From an uncultured Atopobium sp. (lineage in GTDB: Bacteria > Actinomycetota > Coriobacteriia > Coriobacteriales > Atopobiaceae), in the NCBI GenBank assembly GCA_916720465.1, contig CAKARF010000004.1, forward strand, positions 1 through 26,514: a stretch of 26,514 nucleotides of DNA, in the 5' to 3' direction. Below, in pieces: positions 7,566 through 15,178 of the stretch. Numbering within the stretch: position 1 is the first letter of the stretch; each line of letters starts with the position of its first letter. Below the pieces are notes generated by a model. It had not been told where the DNA came from and ran no database searches. It saw only the letters and a program-made list of their open reading frames with translations. Made by a program: the position numbers and the translations under genes.

Positions 7566-8138
7566 CTACTTCTTGACCTCGTAGTGACTCTTTACGGTAA
7601 ACGTAATAACGTAGGTCTTACGATACGACTCTGGTGCAGAAGTAAGAATTGCACAGTCGGTCAAGTTGTAGTTAGTTGGGTGTGCAAGAGCTTGGTCAAC
7701 AGTGTTGCCAATCTCTTCTGCTGACTCAAGTACCTGGGCCCTCTGAGCTGCGTCGATAGTTGCTTTTCTCATCAAATCAAATTGATCTGCTGTACCCTCA
7801 ATGCGAATGATAATAGGCCAAAGGCTGTCTTTATCAATCTGAGTGGTAATTTGAAGATCTGGATACAGGCTGTTATCAAAGCTGAATCCATCAGGAATAT
7901 GGTAGGTGCCATAGCCAGTAGCGTTAGAATTGTTTGATGAAGAGCTAGAGGAGCTTGAAGAATCCTCTTTTTTCTCGTCCTTTTTCTCTTCTTTTTGTTC
8001 TGATGTGGTGGATTGTGACTGGTCTTGTTTATTTTCTGTTTGTGAGCAGCCAGACAAAATGCCCACACTCAAGGCTGACGTTACTAGTAGTACAAAAATT
8101 GCAGTAAAGAACTTGCTCAGGCTAGAGCTACGCTTCAT
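7566..8138 (-). CDS. small secreted lipoprotein, function unknown
   Basis: A 190-residue protein starting with a basic n-region and a hydrophobic stretch (about 10-28). A lipobox LSGC follows, with the lipidated cysteine at 31, so it should be anchored to the outer face of the membrane by lipoprotein signal peptidase. Residues ~32-72 form a low-complexity spacer rich in Gln, Glu, Lys and then a Ser/Asn tract. The C-terminal ~115 residues (from GTYHIPDGFSFDN) are a folded-looking domain with FDLMRKATIDAAQRAQVLESAEE and a C-terminal beta-like YVITFTVKSHYEV. I do not recognise this domain. A strong GGAGG lies seven bases before the ATG. It stands alone on the - strand between the R-M cassette and the MGMT-like gene. 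Confidence 0.8.
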   Translation of the reverse strand: MKRSSSLSKFFTAIFVLLVTSALSVGILSGCSQTENKQDQSQSTTSEQKEEKKDEKKEDSSSSSSSSSNNSNATGYGTYHIPDGFSFDNSLYPDLQITTQIDKDSLWPIIIRIEGTADQFDLMRKATIDAAQRAQVLESAEEIGNTVDQALAHPTNYNLTDCAILTSAPESYRKTYVITFTVKSHYEVKK

Positions 8139-8191
8139 TTGACCTCCATTAAACGGAACGTGCCAACTACCAGGAACTCACTGCGATTGTA

Positions 8192-8218
8192 CCCAGCAAA
8201 TAGAGCTTCTTAGCTGGG
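8192..8218. repeat. inverted repeat upstream of lipoprotein gene
   Basis: CCCAGC (8192-8197) and GCTGGG (8213-8218) pair across a 15-base loop. The repeat lies in the region 54-80 bases upstream of the lipoprotein ATG and downstream of the MGMT-like stop. TACAAT, a -10-like hexamer, lies directly beside it on the - strand (8186-8191), but no -35 is visible. A second short repeat AACAT-N6-ATGTT occupies 8231-8246. It could be a terminator of the MGMT-like gene or a leader or operator of the lipoprotein gene. Confidence 0.3.
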
Positions 8219-8253
8219 AGAATATTTCACAACATAAAATAATGTTTCATCTT

Positions 8254-8565
8254 TTATGCTTCCCAAAGAAAGCGCTTCATATCAACTTTGTCGTTGTCTA
8301 GAAACCGCACGCCCTCTGCTTCAAGAAGTTCTCGTTGAGCATCTGGTCCGCCAAACGCAAAACCAGGAGCAAGTGAGCCATCTTTAAAGACTACTCGGTG
8401 ACACGGTACACCGCCCGCAACGCCAGGACTTTGATGCATAGCAAATCCCACATAGCGAGCTTTTCTTGGCTCCCCTATCATGCGAGCTATCTGCCCATAC
8501 GTGCCAACCCTACCCTCAGGAATTTGCTTGACCACTGAAAACGCACGCTGAAAGAAGTTATCCAT
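8254..8565 (-). CDS. MGMT-family single-domain alkyltransferase-like protein
   Basis: A 103-residue protein corresponding only to the C-terminal DNA-binding domain of O6-alkylguanine-DNA alkyltransferases (full Ogt/MGMT are usually about 150-200 residues). It has EGRVGTYGQIARMIG (helix-turn-helix region), KARYVG with R37 at the position of the base-flipping arginine, and GVPCHRVV with C55 where the alkyl acceptor cysteine sits. Many short family members (ATL proteins) have Trp or Ala in place of this Cys and only flag lesions for excision repair. Here the Cys is kept, so real transferase activity is possible. The Asn hinge of MGMT (RGNP) is replaced by HQSP. The start ATG has only a weak ribosome site. 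It is divergent from the tRNA-Pro gene. Confidence 0.87.
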   Translation of the reverse strand: MDNFFQRAFSVVKQIPEGRVGTYGQIARMIGEPRKARYVGFAMHQSPGVAGGVPCHRVVFKDGSLAPGFAFGGPDAQRELLEAEGVRFLDNDKVDMKRFLWEA

Positions 8566-8603
8566 ATCTAGCCCACTTTATCTTCACGGTTACCGGCAAT
8601 TGC

Positions 8604-8632
8604 TTGCTCATTTTATGTTGGAATGCTATCGT
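8604..8632 (+). promoter_or_regulatory. candidate promoter of tRNA-Pro
   Basis: TTGCTC (8604-8609) as -35, a 17-base spacer, and TATCGT (8627-8632) as -10 with an extended TG one base upstream (8624-8625). Predicted transcription start is just before the tRNA at 8645. The hexamers match consensus only partly. Confidence 0.45.
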
Positions 8633-8644
8633 ATCAAAAGCAAA

Positions 8645-8721
<77 letters not shown>

Positions 8722-8730
8722 GAATTTCTC

Positions 8731-8754
8731 GCCAGGAGTATTCCTGGCTTTTTT
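8731..8754 (+). terminator. Rho-independent terminator of tRNA-Pro
   Basis: GCCAGGA (8731-8737) and TCCTGGC (8742-8748) form a perfect 7-bp stem with a 4-base loop, followed by six T. It starts ten bases after the tRNA CCA end. Confidence 0.88.
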
Positions 8755-8804
8755 ATTACCTACATACCGCGAGAAACCCTATGTACAAGGCGCAAAATCA
8801 AGCT

Positions 8805-8843
8805 GCAAAACAAAGCGGCCGGCTGCTGTAAACAACCGACCGC
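8805..8843 (-). terminator. Rho-independent terminator of the ABC/Uup/nfo/coaBC operon
   Basis: On the - strand an 11-bp stem (8843-8833 with 8825-8815, including two G-U pairs) with a 7-base loop is followed by TTTGTTTT. It lies 21 bases after the stop of the last exporter gene and faces the tRNA-Pro terminator. Confidence 0.85.
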
Positions 8844-8864
8844 ATATCTAGCGTGTGAGCCTTC

Positions 8865-10709
8865 CTAGGCGTTAGTGCCCTCAAATTGGCTCTCGTACAG
8901 CTTGGCGTAGAAACCGCCTTTGGCCAAGAGCTCATCGTGAGTGCCTCGCTCAAGAATTGAGCCGTCCTTGAGGACAAGAATGCAATCGGCACCCTGGATG
9001 GTAGAGAGTCTGTGGGCAACAACCAGCGATGTTCTGCCGTTCATGATGGTGTCAAATGCCTTCTGTACCAGCTGCTCTGTTCGCGTATCAATGCTGGATG
9101 TTGCCTCGTCCAAAAGCAGGATAGGCGGATTGGCCAGCATAACGCGGGCAATGCACAGAAGCTGCTGCTGACCCTGTGACAAAGATCCACCAGACTCTCC
9201 CACCATGGTGTCGTAACCCTGAGGAAGCTGCTGGATAAACTCGTGAGCCTGAGCCTTTTGAGCTGCGGCAATAATCTCTTCATCCGTGGCGTCTGGCTTT
9301 GCATAGCGGATGTTTTCTTTGATGGTTCCCTTAAAGAGCCACGTATCTTGCAACACCATGCCAAACTGCTCTCTGAGCGATGCTCTTGTGAGCTTTTGCG
9401 TGTTATGACCGTCTACATAAATGGCACCAGAATCAATGCTATAGAACCTCAGCAGCAGGTTAATAAGGGTAGTCTTTCCGAAGCCGGTTGGTCCAACAAG
9501 AGCAATCTTCTGACCAGGCTCTGCCTTGAATGAAATGTGACTGAGTAGCGGGTGCTTGGGGTCGTAGGAGAACGCTACGTCGTCAAATTCAATAGAGCCT
9601 TGTGGATCCTGGATGACTTCAGCGTCGGCTGGGTCAGGCTTGATTTCTTGTGCGTCGAGAAGATCAAACACGCGGCGAGCGCTTGCGTAGGCGGTCTGAA
9701 CCTGCGTAACAACTGCGGAAATAGCGTTAAAAGGCTTCATGTACTGGTTTGCGTACGAGAGGAAGCTCTGAACCTGACCAATGGTGAGCGGAGAAGGAAC
9801 TCCCGTCAGAACGCAAATGCAACCAAGAGCAGCTACCAGTGCGTAAATGAAGTTATTTACCAGACGCGTAGAGGGGTTAGAAAGCGATGATGCAAATTGT
9901 GCGCGCTCTCCTACTACACGGAGTTTCTCGTTAATAGCTTCAAACTGCTCAATAATGGCATCCTTGTGGGCAAATGCGGTAATAAGTTCCTGGTTTGAGA
10001 CCATTTCTTCTGCGTATCCGCCAAGCTGGCCCTGGTAGCCCTGCTGCTTGCCAAAAGACGAGCTAGCGTACTTGGTAATGGCGGATGCAACAATAATTGA
10101 GAGCGGAGTAGCCAGAGCAACTACAAGGCCCATAGGAACCGACATATAGAACATAAAGCACAAGGTTCCAATAATGGTAACCACGCCCGTAAGGAACTGC
10201 GTGAGGCCTTGCTGGAGGCCGTCGCCAAGCTGATCCACATCGTTTACTACCCTAGAGAGCAAATCTCCCTGGGAATGTGTGTCAATGTACGAGAGAGGCA
10301 GGTTTGCTACTTTGGCGTGAGCCGCGTCTCTGAGGTCACGAGTGACCAGGTAGGTGAGCTTGTTGGTAGACCAAGAAGCAAGCCACTGCGTAGCACTTGC
10401 AAGCAAAACTACTAGCGAGAGCTGAGCAAGCGTTGGCAGAAGCGCAGCCTCGCCACCCTGCACCAGTCTAATGAGCTGGTCGATGGCGGCGCCTACAATG
10501 ATAGGTACCCAGAGCTGCAAAAGCACGGTTGCAATTGAAGAGGCTGCCGCAAGAACCAGAAAACCTCCGTGAGGAGAAATCCATGAAGCTAGACGGCGCG
10601 TTACTTCTGCTGCAGACATAGAAATGACATCTACTGAGCCGCCCTTGCCATGCTCAGGCGCGCTTGATGCAATAGCGGAGGTGCTTCCACCAGAATACAT
10701 ATCGGCCAT
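8865..10709 (-). CDS. heterodimeric ABC exporter, active-site half (permease-ATPase)
   Basis: A 614-residue half-transporter with an N-terminal extension of ~45 residues, a six-helix transmembrane domain (about 45-345) and an ATPase domain. The ATPase has Walker A GPTGFGKT (406-413, with Phe where Ser or Ala is usual), signature LSQGQQQ, Walker B ILLLDEATSSID with the catalytic Glu, and H-loop AHRLS. The LSQGQ variant plus intact Glu and His is the pattern of the catalytic half in TM288/BmrD-type heterodimers. Its start overlaps the stop of the partner half by one base (TAATG). Substrate cannot be deduced; drugs, peptides or lipids are possible. It is the last gene before the operon terminator. 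Confidence 0.92.
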   Translation of the reverse strand: MADMYSGGSTSAIASSAPEHGKGGSVDVISMSAAEVTRRLASWISPHGGFLVLAAASSIATVLLQLWVPIIVGAAIDQLIRLVQGGEAALLPTLAQLSLVVLLASATQWLASWSTNKLTYLVTRDLRDAAHAKVANLPLSYIDTHSQGDLLSRVVNDVDQLGDGLQQGLTQFLTGVVTIIGTLCFMFYMSVPMGLVVALATPLSIIVASAITKYASSSFGKQQGYQGQLGGYAEEMVSNQELITAFAHKDAIIEQFEAINEKLRVVGERAQFASSLSNPSTRLVNNFIYALVAALGCICVLTGVPSPLTIGQVQSFLSYANQYMKPFNAISAVVTQVQTAYASARRVFDLLDAQEIKPDPADAEVIQDPQGSIEFDDVAFSYDPKHPLLSHISFKAEPGQKIALVGPTGFGKTTLINLLLRFYSIDSGAIYVDGHNTQKLTRASLREQFGMVLQDTWLFKGTIKENIRYAKPDATDEEIIAAAQKAQAHEFIQQLPQGYDTMVGESGGSLSQGQQQLLCIARVMLANPPILLLDEATSSIDTRTEQLVQKAFDTIMNGRTSLVVAHRLSTIQGADCILVLKDGSILERGTHDELLAKGGFYAKLYESQFEGTNA

Positions 10710-12454
10710 TACTCCACCTCCTCAGGACGAAGCTGCGAGAGGCAAATCTCTTTATAGAGCGGGCATGTGGCGAGAAGTTCTTTGTGTGTTCCCAGCCCAA
10801 CCTGTTTGCCGTGGTCAAGAACAAGAATCTTATCTGCTTGCATTACCGCTGCTACACGTTGCGAAATAATAATGCTTGTAGTGGTGGCACTGAGCTTACG
10901 AAGCGCCGCGCGGAGGTGAGCGTCCGTAGCAAAATCAAGTGCGGAAGCAGCGTCGTCTAGGATGACAATACGTGGGCTTCCTACCAGCGCACGGGCGATG
11001 GTCAAGCGCTGACGCTGACCTCCCGAGAAGTTCTTGCCACCACGTTCAACAATGCTGTCAAGCTGATCGGGTTTCTCGCGCACAAAGTCTGCTGCTTGAG
11101 CAACCTCAAGAGCTGCCCAGAGCTCTTCATCGGTAGCGTTAGGGTTTTTCCAGCAGAGATTGGTGCGGATAGTGCCGCTGACCAGCGAGGTGTGCTGCGG
11201 AACGTAGCCAATAAGGGAACGCAGCTGCTCAAACGTATAGGTTTTGACGTCGTGACCAAATACGCTTACAGAGCCGGTCTCCGTATCAAAAAGACGCGGG
11301 ATGAGGGCAGCAAAACTGGACTTACCAGAGCCTGTACCACCGATAATTCCCAACGTCTGACCAGCCTGAAGCATGAGATTGATGCCAGAAAGAGCTGGCT
11401 CTCCTCCACCGTCATAGACAAGCGAGGCGTCCTTAAACGCTACGGCAGTTCCGGCATAGTCGGATTCAGTGAGGTTGATGTGCTTGTTTCCTTTATCAGA
11501 GAGCGCTGGTTTGGTGTTAAGAACCTCCATCACACGAGTAGCAGACGCAGTTCCGCGTGTAATGATAATAACCAGGTTAGCAACGTAGCCAATAGCTAAA
11601 AGCGCACTGGTCATATAGCTGACAAGTGCCACCACGGTTCCTTGCGATAGAGTACCTGCAGTAATCTGAGGAGCCGCAAGCCAAAGCGTTACGGCAATTC
11701 CTAGGTACATAACAAGGAAGGTTGCTGGGTTCAGTAGAGCCGAATAATTTGCAGCATCAGTTGCTGTTTCTGTCTGAGCCAAAACTGCCTCGGAGAATTG
11801 TTCCTTCTCCTCTGCTTCATGTCTAAATGCCCTAATCACACGAATACCAGAAAGCATTTGTCGCATATATAAAGAAACGGTATCAAGGCGCTTCTGCAGC
11901 TCAGTAAAGAGTGCGGTAGTTTTACGTGCAACAAAAAAGAAAATAGCTGCTACCAACACTGTTGCAATCAAGAAGACCATACCAAGCTGAGCATCAAGCA
12001 TAAGGGTGGCAATAATAGATCCAGCCGCTAAAATTGGCCATCTAACCAGCTGACGAATGCCCAGAGCAACGGTAACCTGCACCTGGTTAACATCGTTGAT
12101 AAGACGGGTTACCAGCGTGTCTGTTCCAAGTGCTGAAATATCGGCACTTGAGAGCTCTTGAATTTTCTTGAAAATTTCATTGCGCAGATCAGTTCCTGTG
12201 CGCTGAGAAACAATGGAGGCAATTTTTTGACAGACCAGGGTAAAACTAAAGCCCACAACTGCAATAACTGCCAACAAAATACCGTAGCGAATAATGTCGT
12301 ACATGTTTGCCCCGTGAATACCCAGGTCAATCATGCGTGCAATAATCAACGGCGTAAGCAGATCTCCAACGACCTCAACTGCTTTGCAAAGCAAGGCTAC
12401 AAAACTCTTGCGCCCATACTTTGGCCATACAAACCTAGAGAGTAACTCTCCCAT
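10709..12454 (-). CDS. heterodimeric ABC exporter, degenerate-site half (permease-ATPase)
   Basis: A 581-residue half-transporter: six membrane helices (about 15-300) and an ATPase with Walker A GGTGSGKS, signature FSGGQRQR, and Walker B VILDDAASALD. Asp501 takes the place of the catalytic Glu and Gln532 (ISQRV) the place of the switch His. These are the known marks of the non-hydrolysing half in heterodimers such as TM287/288. With its partner it would form one good ATP site (partner Walker motifs plus this signature) and one degenerate site. The stop codon of the Uup-like gene is immediately followed by this ATG (TAAATG). It is a plasma-membrane exporter of unknown substrate. Confidence 0.92.
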   Translation of the reverse strand: MGELLSRFVWPKYGRKSFVALLCKAVEVVGDLLTPLIIARMIDLGIHGANMYDIIRYGILLAVIAVVGFSFTLVCQKIASIVSQRTGTDLRNEIFKKIQELSSADISALGTDTLVTRLINDVNQVQVTVALGIRQLVRWPILAAGSIIATLMLDAQLGMVFLIATVLVAAIFFFVARKTTALFTELQKRLDTVSLYMRQMLSGIRVIRAFRHEAEEKEQFSEAVLAQTETATDAANYSALLNPATFLVMYLGIAVTLWLAAPQITAGTLSQGTVVALVSYMTSALLAIGYVANLVIIITRGTASATRVMEVLNTKPALSDKGNKHINLTESDYAGTAVAFKDASLVYDGGGEPALSGINLMLQAGQTLGIIGGTGSGKSSFAALIPRLFDTETGSVSVFGHDVKTYTFEQLRSLIGYVPQHTSLVSGTIRTNLCWKNPNATDEELWAALEVAQAADFVREKPDQLDSIVERGGKNFSGGQRQRLTIARALVGSPRIVILDDAASALDFATDAHLRAALRKLSATTTSIIISQRVAAVMQADKILVLDHGKQVGLGTHKELLATCPLYKEICLSQLRPEEVE

Positions 12455-14326
12455 TTACGCTTCACCAAGTTTCTCTGCTAGCGTTAACCACTCGTCTTCC
12501 AGCTCCATCAGCGCCGCTTCTGCGTCATCAAGCTGCTGCTGCAACTCCATTAAACGCTGCGCATCTGTTGCGTCAGCAGTGCTCATTTGTTCCCTAATCT
12601 GCTTAGGCAGTTCCTGAGCCTTGCCCATACGCCTCTCAATCGAGTCAAAGCGCTTCTTCATCTCTCGGCGCTCAGCGTTACTCAGTACCGAGCTCTCCTG
12701 GCAAGAAGATCCGTCTACCTGCGGCTCATTTGTATCTGAACTGCCGTGTGCACCCGACAACTCCCCCGCTCTTCTCGCCGTTTGCTTTGCTGCATCAACA
12801 AGCTTGAGGTACTCGTCAACGCCTCCAGGAACGTGGCGAATATGGCCGTCGATGAGGGCATATTGGTCATCGGTAACGCGTTCAATCAAGAAGCGATCAT
12901 GGCTGACTACCAAAAGGGTTCCTGGCCACGAGTCCAGAAGGTCTTCCAGGACAGCAAGCATATCCGTATCCAAATCGTTGCCTGGCTCGTCTAGTACCAA
13001 CACGTTTGGCTCTTCCAGAAGGACGCACAGGAGCGCTAGACGCCTACGCTGGCCACCGGAGAGGTCTTGCAAGCGATTAGTGAACTCTCGACGGTCAAAG
13101 CCCAAGCTTTCAAGCAGCTGCGTAGGACTCTGCATCTTGCCGTTTACCAGGTAACTTGTCTTGTACTGGCCAAGCAGTTCAAGAACAGTCCACGTCTCTT
13201 TTGTGGCAAACGTATCAATCTGCTGAGAAAGCCAACCAAATTTGACGGACTTTCCTACCTTCACGAGACCAGACGTTGGCTGCAACTGCTGTGTCATCAA
13301 CTCAAGAAGCGTAGACTTACCAGCTCCATTCTCGCCCAAAATGCCATAGCGGTCTCCAGGGCCAATGAGCCACTCGACGTGCTTAATGACATCTACCTGC
13401 GCATTTTGATCTGTTTCCATTGTCTGAGCGGCATTTTTGTAGGCAAACGAGACGTCATGCATCTCAATAACTTGCTTGCCTAACCTAGAGACTGCCATGC
13501 GCTTAAGCTCAAGCGTGTTTCTAAGTGGTGGATCTTCGGCCAGAAGCTCCATGGCGGCATCAATTCTAAACTTAGGCTTTGACGTGCGTGCTTTTGCTCC
13601 GTGAGCAAGCCAGTTGAGCTCTTTTCTCAGCGTGTTCTGACGGCGCTCTTCCATCACTGCTGCCTGTCTATCACGTTCAACTCGAGCTTGAATGTAGGCA
13701 GAATAGCCGCCGTCAAACGGGTCAATTACCCCATCATGGACTTCCCACATGTGGTCACAGACCTCGTCCAAAAACCAACGATCGTGGGTGACCAGAATGA
13801 GTGCGCCATTTCCTTCTGACCATCGATTTTTAAGGTGATTGGCAAGCCACTGAATAGCATGCAGATCCAGGTGGTTGGTTGGCTCGTCAATAAGCATTAA
13901 GTCCCAGGTGCCTACCAGCAATCGAGCCAAATCGCAGCGTCTACGTTGACCTCCGGAGAGCTCTCCAACCAAGCCATTCCAGTCCAAGTCTCCAATGAGC
14001 TCGTCAATAATCTTGCGAACGCGAGCATCAGATGCCCACTCGTACTCTGGCGTATCGCCAACCACAGCGCTACAAACGGTTTGCGTATCAGAAAGTGAAT
14101 CACTTTGGCCCATATAGCCTACTTGGATACCACTTCTCCAGATTACGTTGCCAGAATCGGGCTCAATTCTTTTAGCGATAAGATCTAAGAGAGTTGATTT
14201 ACCATCGCCGTTTTTGCCGACAACACCAATACGGTCGCCCTCATTAACGCCAATGGTTTGGTTGGTAAGAACCTTCTTACCAGGCCATTCCATAGAGATT
14301 TGTTCGCAACCTACCAGAATTCCCAC
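12455..14326 (-). CDS. uup: ABC-F ATPase, Uup type
   Basis: A 623-residue soluble protein with two ABC domains and no membrane segments. Walker A motifs are GKNGDGKST and GENGAGKST; both halves have LSGGQRRR and Walker B (LIDEPTNHLD, LVLDEPGNDLD). The interdomain linker is basic and arginine-rich. The last ~80 residues form a charged coiled coil (RREMKKRFDSIERRM onward), which is the mark of the Uup subgroup. ABC-F proteins act on ribosomes; Uup is tied to ribosome quality and to transposon excision in E. coli. The start is GTG, sharing its first G with the TAG stop of nfo. The second Walker B has PGNDLD instead of PTNHLD, a known variant in Uup. Could also be annotated simply as an ABC-F protein. 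Confidence 0.88.
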   Translation of the reverse strand: MGILVGCEQISMEWPGKKVLTNQTIGVNEGDRIGVVGKNGDGKSTLLDLIAKRIEPDSGNVIWRSGIQVGYMGQSDSLSDTQTVCSAVVGDTPEYEWASDARVRKIIDELIGDLDWNGLVGELSGGQRRRCDLARLLVGTWDLMLIDEPTNHLDLHAIQWLANHLKNRWSEGNGALILVTHDRWFLDEVCDHMWEVHDGVIDPFDGGYSAYIQARVERDRQAAVMEERRQNTLRKELNWLAHGAKARTSKPKFRIDAAMELLAEDPPLRNTLELKRMAVSRLGKQVIEMHDVSFAYKNAAQTMETDQNAQVDVIKHVEWLIGPGDRYGILGENGAGKSTLLELMTQQLQPTSGLVKVGKSVKFGWLSQQIDTFATKETWTVLELLGQYKTSYLVNGKMQSPTQLLESLGFDRREFTNRLQDLSGGQRRRLALLCVLLEEPNVLVLDEPGNDLDTDMLAVLEDLLDSWPGTLLVVSHDRFLIERVTDDQYALIDGHIRHVPGGVDEYLKLVDAAKQTARRAGELSGAHGSSDTNEPQVDGSSCQESSVLSNAERREMKKRFDSIERRMGKAQELPKQIREQMSTADATDAQRLMELQQQLDDAEAALMELEDEWLTLAEKLGEA

Positions 14327-15177
14327 TAGTTATCACCTAAAAAAGAACGAAGTAACGCAATTTCTTCTCCCCAACCAGAAAGCTCAGAGTGAGGAGTCTC
14401 CAAAATCATAGGAAGCGTGTTGATGCGCGGATTAGTCACCACAGCACGGAACGTTTCTAGACCAATGAAGCCTTTGCCTATCTGCTCGTGTCTGTCTTTA
14501 TGAGCTCCAAGAGGATTCTTTGAGTCATTAAGATGCAAGGCTTTTAGCTTGTCTAAGCCAACTATCTGGTCAAATGTATCTAGAACCTCATCAAGATTTT
14601 CTACAATCTCATAGCCGCCATCATGAACATGGCAGGTATCAAGGCACACGCCCATAAGCTCGGGGTGGTTTACCTTATCAAGAATTGCAGCAATCTCTTC
14701 AAACGTTTTGCCAACTTCAGTGCCCTTACCAGCCATAGTTTCAAGAAGCACGGTAGTGTGTTGGCCTTCAAACAGACAGTCGTTGAGCGCGCTTGAGATC
14801 TGCTCAATTGCCACGTCAGAGCCTTGGCCAACATGGCTACCAGGATGGAAGTTGTAATAATTACCTGGTAGATACTCCATACGCTCAAGATCTTCTGTGA
14901 GTGCTCGACGAGCAAAATCCCTGGTCTCGTCTTTAGCCGAGCAAAGGTTCATGGTGTAAGGAGCATGCGCAACCAGAGGCCCAAAGTGATGAGCCTCAAG
15001 AAGTTCCTTAAGCCTTGCAACATCAGCCTCATCTAGAGCCTTAGCGTTGCCACCACGAGGATTTCTGGTAAAGAAAGCAAAGGTAGTTGCCCCAATAGAA
15101 AGAGCATCCTTACCCATTGCCTCCCAGCCCTTACCTGCCGAGAGATGGCATCCAATAAAAAGATCTTCTGGTCGCAC
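14326..15177 (-). CDS. nfo: endonuclease IV (AP endonuclease)
   Basis: The protein cuts 5' of abasic sites in base excision repair using three zinc ions. The metal-site blocks are present: IGCHLSAGKG near the start, HAPYTMNL, NFHPGSHVG, LLETMAGKGTEVG, CLDTCHVHDGG, LHLNDSKNPLGAHKDRHEQIGKG and ILETPHSE. I chose the GTG at 15177 (283 residues, close to the E. coli length of 285). It lies one base after the coaBC stop and ten bases after GAGGAG. An ATG at 15210 is in frame but would add 11 residues overlapping the coaBC end. The TAG stop overlaps the GTG of the Uup gene by one base, indicating coupling. Confidence 0.93.
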   Translation of the reverse strand: MRPEDLFIGCHLSAGKGWEAMGKDALSIGATTFAFFTRNPRGGNAKALDEADVARLKELLEAHHFGPLVAHAPYTMNLCSAKDETRDFARRALTEDLERMEYLPGNYYNFHPGSHVGQGSDVAIEQISSALNDCLFEGQHTTVLLETMAGKGTEVGKTFEEIAAILDKVNHPELMGVCLDTCHVHDGGYEIVENLDEVLDTFDQIVGLDKLKALHLNDSKNPLGAHKDRHEQIGKGFIGLETFRAVVTNPRINTLPMILETPHSELSGWGEEIALLRSFLGDN

Positions 15178-15178
15178 G

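Noticed and set aside
7966..7972. T-run in the lipoprotein gene as a phase-variation tract
   Set aside because: Only six T in a row, too short to suggest slippage, and it encodes a normal Lys-rich spacer.
9243..10415. Several + strand open frames of 60-170 codons inside the ABC, Uup and der genes
   Set aside because: They are antisense shadows of strongly conserved - strand genes with no ribosome sites or domain likeness.
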